This document shows, piece after piece, positions 30,030 to 38,147 of a stretch of DNA of 58,822 bases; within the stretch, counting starts at the first letter, position 1; each line of letters starts with the position of its first letter. A program made the translations under genes and the position numbers. The notes below the pieces were generated by a model that was not told the DNA's origin, did not search any database, and saw nothing but the letters and a program-made list of their open reading frames with translations. This stretch comes from Hondaea fermentalgiana (taxonomy: Eukaryota > Sar > Bigyra > Thraustochytrida > Thraustochytriidae), in NCBI GenBank assembly GCA_014084085.1, contig NPFB01000031.1:104568-163389 (forward strand), given 5' to 3'.

Positions 30030-30253
30030 CGATCTCTCTTTCGCCTCCTCCGTTCGACGGTCTCGAGGTCCTCGAGGCCTCGGCGCGCGCGCACGCGGAG
30101 CGGCAGAGGGGCCGGGACGGCGGACTGCGAGAGGGCGGGGGGCGAGGGGGGGCGACGAGCTCGAAGCTGCTCGCCCTCCGCGCCCCGCGGCCGGCCTGCC
30201 TGATCGCAATCTGCTGCGTCCCGATCCGCCCGCGCCAACGACGGTCCCGGCCG
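30030..30253. promoter_or_regulatory. GC-rich divergent promoter between two hydrolase genes
   Basis: This 224-bp, very GC-rich spacer drives the FSH1-like gene leftward and the ABHD10-like gene rightward. Both strands are open for long stretches simply because of GC content, which explains the spurious N-terminal extensions of both genes. Confidence 0.45.
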
Positions 30254-31459
30254 ATGGCGATGCCGCCCGCTGCTGCCCTGTGCTGGTCGCGGCGCGTGGT
30301 GGACGGCCTCGCAGTGGACCTCGGAAGGGCGTCTGGGCGGGCCGCGGGCTTGCTGGTGTACTCGCCGGGCCTTGCCTCCTCGCGCAGCGGCACCAAGAGC
30401 GACGCTTTCGCGGATCTGGGTACGTTTTACGAAAAAGGTGCTATTGAGGATTTGATTATTGCGTCGTTGGCCTGTCTTCCTTCCATTTCCGTCCATGCGC
30501 GGCGGACGCAAGATGCTCGATCGAGATGGACTGCGAGCATTACATGCTGCATACCTGCCTGGAGCCTAGGGCCTTGGCGGGGCCTGAAAAACTGAGCAAG
30601 AAATTGGACGATCGAGGTGGTCCTCTTCTTCGTCAATGCTTTCTTGAAAAGGATCGACTAACTTTACAAGCGACAATGGTAAAATGTGCTGCGCAGCTGG
30701 AGGAAATCATGGTAAAACGGGCCCATGGGACTACGCGCGCTATGACCTTGTAGGTCACGGCGAGTCTGCTGGGACGATACGTGACTTGTGCGTGTCTCGA
30801 GCTGTGCAAGATCTCTGCAAGATCATTGATTTTGCGCAAAGAGACGAAGATCAAAAACTGCTGCTTGTCGGTGCCTCATTTGGCGGATACGTGTCCCTGC
30901 TCGCGGCTGCCAAATATCTTCCTGCTAATCGACTCGCCGGTGTTGCTGTTCTCGGTGGAGCTTATGATGTGAGTTGATCCTCCGTATCCACTTACGATTC
31001 TTTTCTCATTTCTTGGTATTTCTTGGTTCAAAAGGCAGAGCTAACCCACACGCATAGTTCCCAGCGCAAGTGCAAGATTTGCCTCGAGAGAAAGGCTCTG
31101 TACTTTTGGCCTCAACGTATGTAGAGTCAGGGGTGATTGAGCTCGACGGAAAGATTGTTCAAGATGCAAATGATTACCCAGGCGGGAGTGAGCTTGCTGC
31201 GCAAGTTTCACATGTGCCATTGTTTTTGATGCATGGACGTGGAGACGATGTTGTCTCAGAACAGACTGCAGCTGACTTTCATGCCGCGTATCTCCGTGCT
31301 CGTCGCCGAAGCCTTCCTTCTACGGGAGGAGACTGCGATGCTGCAGACGCTGGATTTTACATTGCCGTGAATGCCGAAGATGGGGGTGACCATCGTCTGT
31401 CCAGTCCCATACCACTTTCTGTCTTCAAAACGGAGCTGCTACGAAGCTTGCAGGTCTAG
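30254..31459 (+). CDS. ABHD10-like alpha/beta hydrolase (three exons)
   Basis: Exons 30254-30419, 30697-30968 and 31058-31459 join in phase. Intron 1 (30420-30696, 277 bp) is GTACGTT...GCGCAG with phase 1; intron 2 (30969-31057, 89 bp) is GTGAGTT...GCATAG with phase 0. The 279-residue product reads MAMPPAAALCW, LLVYSPGLASSRSGTKSDAF, WDYARYDLVGHGES, then the nucleophile elbow LLVGASFGGYVSLLAA, a catalytic Asp in HGRGDDVVS and a catalytic His in GGDHRLSS. The GTK-after-oxyanion-loop pattern and RYDLVGHGES are like ABHD10 and bacterial YfbB-like esterases; ABHD10 members remove acyl groups in mitochondria. The start is the first ATG in the reading frame with protein-like sequence; MP...-type frames upstream are GC artefacts. 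Joined exon 1-2 boundary: ADL|AGGNHGKTG. Confidence 0.83.
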
Positions 31460-32877
31460 AGAAGAAATTCTCTCGAGCGAGCCATGTTTACGACATGCAT
31501 GCAGCCGCACAGTGTGGCTTTGGCTTGGAAGTCAAGAGGCGAGTCAAGAGGCGAGTCAAGACCGGTCGGCCGTTCGGCCGGTAGCCAGCGCAGACGGCAC
31601 GCGCCGTTCATGCCTCCTTTCCTTTCTTTCTTACAATAGTAGACCTAGGCCTATTAGTGGTCATGGCTGCGACCGATAAGAATTTGCAAGTAACGCCATC
31701 TTCCTTGCGCCTCGCCAACCAAACGATGACCGACTCCGCGTTTCTCGTTGGTATAAAAGAAAAAATTAAATAAGCCACCTCGCGTCTGCCGGTCTCTATG
31801 CCTTGCGGCGCGGTCGCGCCGCCACTCTATGTCCCAAACGATTGTTCCCAGCTGAAGCCAGCTTCAGGCCTCGGACGCAGCACAACAACGAGTCCCATCG
31901 GAGAAACCGTGTCTCAGAAATGGATCCCCCGAAATCTCCGCTTACAGAACGCCCCAAAGAACGGCGGCGCGTCTCCTAGCGTTTCCATCTACCGCGGTTT
32001 TACAGACCGTCTCCCTGCGTTCTTTCCCGGGGCGAGATTTCCCCGGCCTCGGCGGCAAGTGCCGAACTGCGGCCGGCAAGTGGGCGGTCCCGAAATTTTC
32101 GACTTGCCGCTCGGCATGGGCCATAGTACGCGCCGCCGCGAAGTTTCACTTCCGCTTTCTGGTCCTGCTTGCTTGCTTGCTGGCGGCTTTTTCAAACGCC
32201 AAAAAGTCCTCGCGAATCCAAGTCTCCAATTCAAACCCAAACCACACCGCCGCCACCAGCCTGCCTGCCAGGCCTGCCGGACAGTCGTAGCCGCTGCGCT
32301 CGCACGCAGCGCGCGCGCGCTCCGCCGAGCCTCCGCTCCCCGCTTGCCCCGTTTCCCCCGCTCGCGCGCGCGCTCGCTCGCCCGGCCGATCGATCGGCGG
32401 CGGGAATCGGAGCCAGAGGTCCAACCCTCGGGTCCGCGCCGCTCGCTTCCTGGCTGCTGCAGCTGCACTGCTGCAGCAGCAACACCAGCAGCCTGCTCCT
32501 GCGCGCGAGGCAGAGCCAGCCGCGAGCCCTGGCCTCGGGTCTCCGGCCTTCTTCTAGCCGCGACCCGCGCCGACCGCGCCCCGACTCGCGTTCAAGTCGT
32601 TCGCGCACATCGTCTTCTCCGTCTTCTTCTTCCTCGGTAGGTCCGGTGAGCGAGCGGGCTGTCCACTCGCACGCGTCTTGTCCCGACGCCCGACGCTTTT
32701 AGAGTCGCGGAGCGTCGAGTCGAGTCGAGCCGAGCCAAGCTTACGCACACTTCACCGTCCGGACGGGTGAGCGAGCGAGCGAGCGAGCGAGGGCGGTAGA
32801 ACCGTAACTTGCTCGGACGGGCGCCTTCGGGTGGAGGCGGTCGGAGAAGCAGTCGCCGCCAACCGAGGTCATCGAGG
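31460..32877. other. Long GC-rich spacer before the vWA gene
   Basis: This spacer carries a short direct repeat AGTCAAGAGGCG (about 31532-31561), a 280-residue frame at 31798 whose composition is Arg/Pro/Ala/Ser without any motif, and a (GAGC)n tract (32765-32792). The last part (about 32700-32877) probably holds the 5' leader of the membrane protein gene. I see no credible gene. Confidence 0.4.
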
Positions 32878-35301
32878 ATGACCGGCCTCCGCACCACCTA
32901 CGTGGCGGCGCTCTGCGTGCTGGCCTGCGTTGGCCTCAGCACCGGCGAGGATGCCGTCGTGCCCTCATGCGACATTGACGTGTACGGCGTCTTTGATAAC
33001 AGTGGGTCCATGGACGACAACGATGATGAGTGTCTGGAGTACCTGCGAGAAAACGTGTATGACTCGAGCTACACGTCAAAGAAGGCGTGCTGGGAGGTCA
33101 TCAACATCTACATGAAAGCAGCATACAGCGCTGTTCAAGAGGTATGCGAAAGCGCCAATCAAGGCAACCCGCGCATCAGCCTTACCATCTTTCGCTGCCC
33201 CGGCACCGGCAAGGACCGCAAGACTTTGTTGCTTCCCACGAACAACGAGACCCTCATCGAAGAGGCCTGGGTCAACCTCGCCGACCAGCAGATGAAGGGC
33301 TATTCGTGCGCGTGGGGCGCGCTAGACCAGGTCCAATATTACATTAACGAGACCAAGGCCACGACCAATGCTGAGCTCGGTGTGCCAGCCAATGTTGCCG
33401 ACCCGGACGCCAACGCCACGCGATACCCTCTCGTCTTCATTTTCACCGATGGTGCGATTGGCAACGATCACGCTGCCGCCGAAGAAATTGTGCAAAACCT
33501 CCGAAGTGACGATGCCAACACCATCGTCGCTCTCAACGCCTTCCCCAACAAGCAAAAAATCGGAGCCTTTGCAAACGTCTCGCTTATCTTCGGAGCGGAA
33601 GATTTGAGCACCCTTGATGAGCTTAGCTTCCGTCTAGGAACGTATACCATCAGTCTCGACGACATCACCGTTTGCTCTGACGAGCAAGTCACCTGCGTGG
33701 AAACTGTGCGTAGTGCCATTGAGCTGGAGCGCAATGCTTCGGCTTCGTGCGAAACGATGAGTCAATTGTACACGGCCTTGGCCTCCTGCGCTTCCGCTGG
33801 CTGCACGGGCATCGATCTCACCGCAGAAAAGGATCAGTGCCTGAGCGATATCGCTGCCCAGGAAGGCAGCGAGGAGTGCGAGCCCAGCAAGGCCTGCAGG
33901 GACCTCGCGCTGCACGTCAACGCCCAGTCATATGAGTACCAGAGCGCCCCCGGTGCCGGCTTTGAGACTTCCTCCGCGACGCCGTCGTTTTCCTCGCGCA
34001 ATGCCAACGCGCAGGACGATATCGCTCTTGGTGATGGCAGTCTCGAAGTTTCCTTTGAGGTCTCCGAAGGCCTTGGTGGTGGTCGGAGCGCCCCGATTCT
34101 TGGCAACTCCGGCAATATCATCGTTGGCTCCGTGGCACAAACCGACGGCACGGCCGGAAGTCTCATCAGTGTCGATCCCGAGTCTGGCGAGGTGGCCTGG
34201 GTACTGGAGGGCGCTTCGTCTACGGCAAGCTTTGAGGCCCCGGCCGTGGTTGGTGCCGAGGGCTCGGATGATATCTTTGTTGGATCCTCGGACGGCTACT
34301 TTTACCGCGTTTCGGAGAGCGATGGCTCCGTTAAGCAGGCATGGAACCTTGGGGCGCGAATTCGCGCCGCTGCCGCCGTTCCTGCGGACGCCGACTATGT
34401 TCTCGTCGCCACCGATGCTGTGCCTGGTGTATCCTCGGCCATGCTGCACAAAATCAGTACTGCAGATGATCCGGCGACGCAAGACCCGCCCCAGGCCTGG
34501 CGACGACCCATTTGTTCCAACGAGACGTATGACTACGTCGTGGGTGGTGTGCACATCATCTTAGATCAGGCCGTTATCACTGCCTGCCGCAGCGGTCACG
34601 TCAACCGTGTCTCCTTCTTGACGGGTCTCACCAACTGGAAAACGTCGCTTGGCGGGGCCTTTTCGGGCATTCCATTGTACGACGACGATGCCGAGGTCTT
34701 TTACATTCCTGTGTTCCTGAGCGAGGAGAGCAGTGTGACTTCGATCGTCAGAGTGCCGTACACGGGCGAGGACAGTCTGCATGCAAACGTGACGTCCGAG
34801 GTTGACGCAAATCTGTTCATGGACGCAAGCGTAGGCATCCTCTACGCTCTCAATCGTCAGGGCCTCTTGACGGCGATCAACGCGACTGACATGTCATTGG
34901 ATTCAGACATTCAAAGCCTGGTCTTTGATGACGCGCAGCTCTCCATGTTCGGGATGGGACCCGACTCGGAAGGAAACCTCGTTCTTGTCTCGGGCAACGT
35001 GATCGCCATGGCCCCGGGCGGCGACTTCTCAGCACTTGACACGACCGAGCTTCAGTCCAAGGTCACCAGTCTGCCACTTCTTGCGAATGATGCCATTTAT
35101 CTTTCCACGAGCGACTCGCCGCTCATTCGCCTCGAGACCTCAGGAGCTCAGTCGCGTCGTCGGGTGCTGGCGGAAGAAGACGGCGACGATGGTGATGACG
35201 ATGGCAGCTGGCCCGCAGGGGCGATCGCCGCAACTGTGGTTCTTGGCGTAATCTTCGTTATTCTCTCTGTGGCGCTTTGCGTTCTCATGCGTCGTCGTTA
35301 A
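32878..35301 (+). CDS. vWA-domain, beta-propeller, single-pass membrane protein
   Basis: The ATG at 32878 gives a clean signal peptide (MTGLRTTYVAALCVLACVGL); the frame opens earlier at a TTG. The 807-residue product has a von Willebrand A domain at about 30-255: MIDAS start VYGVFDNSGSMDDN (near 37-46), LVFIFTDGAIG, ANTIVALNAFP. A Cys-rich stretch follows (about 255-355), then repeats like the PQQ/pyrrolo-quinoline beta-propeller (VGSSDGYFYRVSESDGSVKQ, GSLISVDPESGEVAWVLEG, HVNRVSFLTGLTNWKT), and a C-terminal membrane span (GAIAATVVLGVIFVILSVAL) with a short basic tail. Several N-glycosylation sequons support a surface location. vWA MIDAS domains bind protein ligands via a metal ion, so a cell-surface adhesion or recognition role is inferred. 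No intron is visible. Confidence 0.87.
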   Translation: MTGLRTTYVAALCVLACVGLSTGEDAVVPSCDIDVYGVFDNSGSMDDNDDECLEYLRENVYDSSYTSKKACWEVINIYMKAAYSAVQEVCESANQGNPRISLTIFRCPGTGKDRKTLLLPTNNETLIEEAWVNLADQQMKGYSCAWGALDQVQYYINETKATTNAELGVPANVADPDANATRYPLVFIFTDGAIGNDHAAAEEIVQNLRSDDANTIVALNAFPNKQKIGAFANVSLIFGAEDLSTLDELSFRLGTYTISLDDITVCSDEQVTCVETVRSAIELERNASASCETMSQLYTALASCASAGCTGIDLTAEKDQCLSDIAAQEGSEECEPSKACRDLALHVNAQSYEYQSAPGAGFETSSATPSFSSRNANAQDDIALGDGSLEVSFEVSEGLGGGRSAPILGNSGNIIVGSVAQTDGTAGSLISVDPESGEVAWVLEGASSTASFEAPAVVGAEGSDDIFVGSSDGYFYRVSESDGSVKQAWNLGARIRAAAAVPADADYVLVATDAVPGVSSAMLHKISTADDPATQDPPQAWRRPICSNETYDYVVGGVHIILDQAVITACRSGHVNRVSFLTGLTNWKTSLGGAFSGIPLYDDDAEVFYIPVFLSEESSVTSIVRVPYTGEDSLHANVTSEVDANLFMDASVGILYALNRQGLLTAINATDMSLDSDIQSLVFDDAQLSMFGMGPDSEGNLVLVSGNVIAMAPGGDFSALDTTELQSKVTSLPLLANDAIYLSTSDSPLIRLETSGAQSRRRVLAEEDGDDGDDDGSWPAGAIAATVVLGVIFVILSVALCVLMRRR

Positions 35302-35674
35302 TCACTTGACTGCAGCATACTTTCTAGCTAGCTCCGACCGTGTGCCAACGACCCAAGGGAGGGAAAGCGATGTGTACGCACCAATGGTTCTAGGTTTTCC
35401 TTTTTTTATATAAAAACATGCCTTTTGAGATTTTACATACCGGAACTACTTTGAAAACGAAATTTTCTGCAGCGTGCGCGCAATCATTGAATAGTTGGCC
35501 TCTCTGAGCTTGCACATAAAAAGAAATGAAAAGGAAGGAAAGAAGAATCTGCACGGTAAAAAGAAAACATGAAAAAAGGGAAGAGGGATCTGAGCTTGCG
35601 CCTGTTTCTTTGTAGGTAAGCTCACCTTTTCTTAAAGTTCTTGCCGTGCGCAGATAAGTTCATTCTTTCCTCCC
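35302..35674. other. Convergent AT-rich 3' spacer
   Basis: AT-rich sequence with TTTTTTTATATAAAAA near 35400 and purine-rich stretches (35520-35600) fits the 3' UTR and end-processing region of the vWA gene, meeting the 3' end of the unrecognised gene on the other strand. No coding frame is credible. Confidence 0.4.
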
Positions 35675-36373
35675 CTAAAAGCTCTTCCCGCGTGCAGACT
35701 TGGGGCGATTCGCCACCTGTTGTGGCCGTCGCGCACGGGCTGTGGACGGCCGCTTCGAAGCCGTCTTCAAACCTGCACCCGGCGATACCAGCGAGTCACA
35801 TACGAGCTCTTCGCGCATTTGCTCACTTGCTGCAGGGCCAAGAATTCGTCTGGATTGTAATTCCAATGGAGTCGCGGCTTCTGTGCCGTCATAGGAGCTC
35901 ATTCTCGTTGTATGTCGATCTCGCCGTTGCAAATGTCGTTGCCGAGGAACGAATTCTGGCAAGGCCCCTCCTGTGAGCTGTTGGGCCTCGCTAGCACGAT
36001 ATTGACAGCCACTTTTACCCCGTGTGCACATGGGGTCAACCATGAGTCCTGATGAAGCTTTGATGGGTCGTTTGGGCGGGGCATGGCCCTGTCGACGGTG
36101 TGGCATGAATGTTCCTTGCTTGCGGCAGGACTTTTTCGGCTCCTTTGACTTCAATATGCTCGAAGGCAGGCCCACCTGCTCGTTAAGTCTTAATATGCAT
36201 CGGGGTCCTCCATGTGCTGAAGCGTCCTCCTGCAGGCGTTTCTTTGCATCTTTGACCGCGCGTGCGAGGCGTTCCAGCGACGCTTCTGATCCTCCTGTGC
36301 CGACCAGCGCCAGATGATCTCTCAGTAATGCAGCTAGCTCCCATCGAGCAGTCTCTTCTGGGGTGGTGTCCAT
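35675..36373 (-). CDS. Unrecognised basic protein with Arg/Pro/Ser-Ala-Arg motifs
   Basis: A 232-residue frame with a true ATG at 36373. It starts with an amphipathic helix (WELAALLRDHLALVGTG, LERLARAVKDAKKRLQED), then a basic, probably disordered body, ending with ASKRPSTARARRPQQV and RPKSARGKSF. RPxSAR-type motifs are common in microtubule-associated or axonemal proteins, but no domain is recognised, and that link is weak. The composition is more protein-like than in the spacer frames nearby. It is divergent from the Fpg gene by 387 bp. Confidence 0.5.
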   Translation of the reverse strand: MDTTPEETARWELAALLRDHLALVGTGGSEASLERLARAVKDAKKRLQEDASAHGGPRCILRLNEQVGLPSSILKSKEPKKSCRKQGTFMPHRRQGHAPPKRPIKASSGLMVDPMCTRGKSGCQYRASEAQQLTGGALPEFVPRQRHLQRRDRHTTRMSSYDGTEAATPLELQSRRILGPAASEQMREELVCDSLVSPGAGLKTASKRPSTARARRPQQVANRPKSARGKSF

Positions 36374-36760
36374 CGTTGCATTGCATGCCTGTCTTTACGG
36401 CCTACAACAACATTCGCAACAAACCACTGCGCTCGTGTTGGCACCTCACCATTACTACACCGCAAGGCAAGTCTGTGTTCCAGGTTCGAGCGGATCGGCG
36501 ATGTTCTCAAGGTGTGTACCGCTGAGATACTGCACGGCTTCGGGCCTGGCACTATTGTCAACCGCAAAGCAAAGGTCGAACGAAGCCCACGAGGTCCGTC
36601 AAAGCGCACGGCTGCGCACTCTAGCGGCTGTGGCTCCGCTAGTAGGTGCCAGAAACCCTCGAAAAGTAGACAGTCAGCATAGCTTGGCACTCTGGCACTC
36701 GAAGAGAAGAAGAATCCCGAGAGACTCGAAGCCAAAAAGGGTTCACTCTCCGCAAAGCTC
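36374..36760. promoter_or_regulatory. Divergent spacer, unrecognised gene / Fpg
   Basis: 387 bp between two outward starts, with moderate GC. No protein-like frame, repeat or obvious core element was seen. Confidence 0.4.
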
Positions 36761-37924
36761 ATGCCCGAGCTCGCAGAGGTCGAGTACGCGCGGTGGACGT
36801 TAGAGAAGCACCTACAGGGCAAGCCCATCGTAGAGGTGATCACCATCGAGAGCGGAGGCGGCCCACGACACGGAAAGTTCGATGATACCGTCTTTGAAAA
36901 GACCTCGATCCCCGATGGCGCAACCTTTGAAACCGCGATTAAGGGGACAACTTGCAAGGCTGTGCTTCGCAAGGGCAAGCATCTCTGGTGGGACATGGAA
37001 AAAGTTGACGAGGATGGAAACGCGCAGCGTACAGGTCTGCACCCACTCTTCCATTTTCGCATGACTGGATCCTTCGTCGTGAAGGGCGTTCCTTCGCAGA
37101 GCTACATGGACTTTAAGGTCCACGACGAGGAGTGGCCACCCAGATTTACCAAGTGCGAATTTGTCCTTGCGGATGGAACACGCGTTGCTTTCACGAATCA
37201 GCGCCGCTTCGGGCGAATTTGCTTGCGCAAAGACCCCGCAAAGGAAGCTCCAGTGTCCAAACTGGCCCCTGATCCGTACACGGAGATGCCATCGCTTGCG
37301 GCCTTTACGAGCGCGCTGCACTCTAGCAAATTGAGTATAAAGGCACTTCTCATGAACCAAGAACGTGTTGTGTGTGGACTCGGCAACTGGATCGTAGATG
37401 AGGTCATCTTTCAGTCCCGTCTACACCCAGAGACGGCAAGCAATGACCTCACTGAAGCGGCCATTGCTCGCGTGCACAATGCCATCGTAACAGTCTGCAC
37501 GCAGGCTTGCAAAGCGCTTCAAGCACGAGAAAAGTTCCCTGAGACATGGCTTTTTCACAAACGCTGGGGCAAGGGAAAGGGACCGGCAAAAATTCTCGGT
37601 CACAAGATTGACTTCATCACTGTAGGAGGGCGGACCTCCGCAATCGTGCCAGCGTTGCAGAAAAAGACGAACGGGACAGCCTCTGCCAAATCCGACTTGA
37701 AGGACGAGCCCAGCGTCGACACGGATACATCTTCGCCTGAGCGTGCGGAGGAGAAAACCAGGACAAGCCGGAAAAGGCCTCGAGCTGCGAGCGCAAAGTC
37801 ACTTGCAAAGCCTCGAAGGAGCGCTGCACTCAAGGCCAAGGACGAGAACGATCAGGGTGACGCGGAGGTCACAAAGCCGCCTCGTCGGTCAAGCACACGA
37901 ACACGTCGACGTCCTGGAGTCTGA
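36761..37924 (+). CDS. Formamidopyrimidine/Nei-type DNA glycosylase, plant-fungal type
   Basis: A 387-residue protein starting MPELAEVEYARWTLE. Pro2 and Glu3 are the expected catalytic residues after Met removal; the beta-loop lysine is in RKGKHLWWD. The H2TH motif region reads LLMNQERVVCGLGNWIVDEV then RLHPETAS. In place of a zinc finger there is a zincless finger KIDFITVGGRTSAIVPALQK, with the conserved Arg in GGRTS; this, and KFPETWLFHKRWGK before it, match plant and fungal Fpg proteins rather than bacterial zinc-containing MutM. The enzyme excises oxidised bases (such as FapyG and 8-oxoG) and cleaves the resulting abasic site in base-excision repair. The C-terminal 90 residues are Lys/Arg-rich and disordered, typical of eukaryotic nuclear forms. 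The 3' end faces the 5-phosphatase gene 223 bp away. Confidence 0.92.
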   Translation: MPELAEVEYARWTLEKHLQGKPIVEVITIESGGGPRHGKFDDTVFEKTSIPDGATFETAIKGTTCKAVLRKGKHLWWDMEKVDEDGNAQRTGLHPLFHFRMTGSFVVKGVPSQSYMDFKVHDEEWPPRFTKCEFVLADGTRVAFTNQRRFGRICLRKDPAKEAPVSKLAPDPYTEMPSLAAFTSALHSSKLSIKALLMNQERVVCGLGNWIVDEVIFQSRLHPETASNDLTEAAIARVHNAIVTVCTQACKALQAREKFPETWLFHKRWGKGKGPAKILGHKIDFITVGGRTSAIVPALQKKTNGTASAKSDLKDEPSVDTDTSSPERAEEKTRTSRKRPRAASAKSLAKPRRSAALKAKDENDQGDAEVTKPPRRSSTRTRRRPGV

Positions 37925-38147
37925 GGGGTTCGGGTGGATGGATGACTCGTCTAATCAATTTTGAGCGATATATAATAGCTATAGAACACGGTTTTGCGTA
38001 ACCACCCAATTTGTTTGCCATCCCTTTTTCTCTCGCTTGTGAGCGCGAAGAGTTTACCGCGACAGCTTTCTTTGATTTTTTTCCATTTCTTCTCTTTCCA
38101 AATTCTAATAAAAAGGAAACAAACGAAAAAGGAATGAAAAGGGAAAA

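Noticed and set aside
30030..30209. 60-residue extension of the FSH1-like protein
   Set aside because: Begins at TTG and is Pro/Ser/Arg-rich; FSH1 proteins start at the MRLLALHG strand as given by ATG 30029.
31798..32640. 280-residue open frame in the spacer before the vWA gene
   Set aside because: Despite an ATG, it is Arg/Pro/Ala/Ser-rich with no motif, and competing frames on both strands are just as open; a GC artefact.
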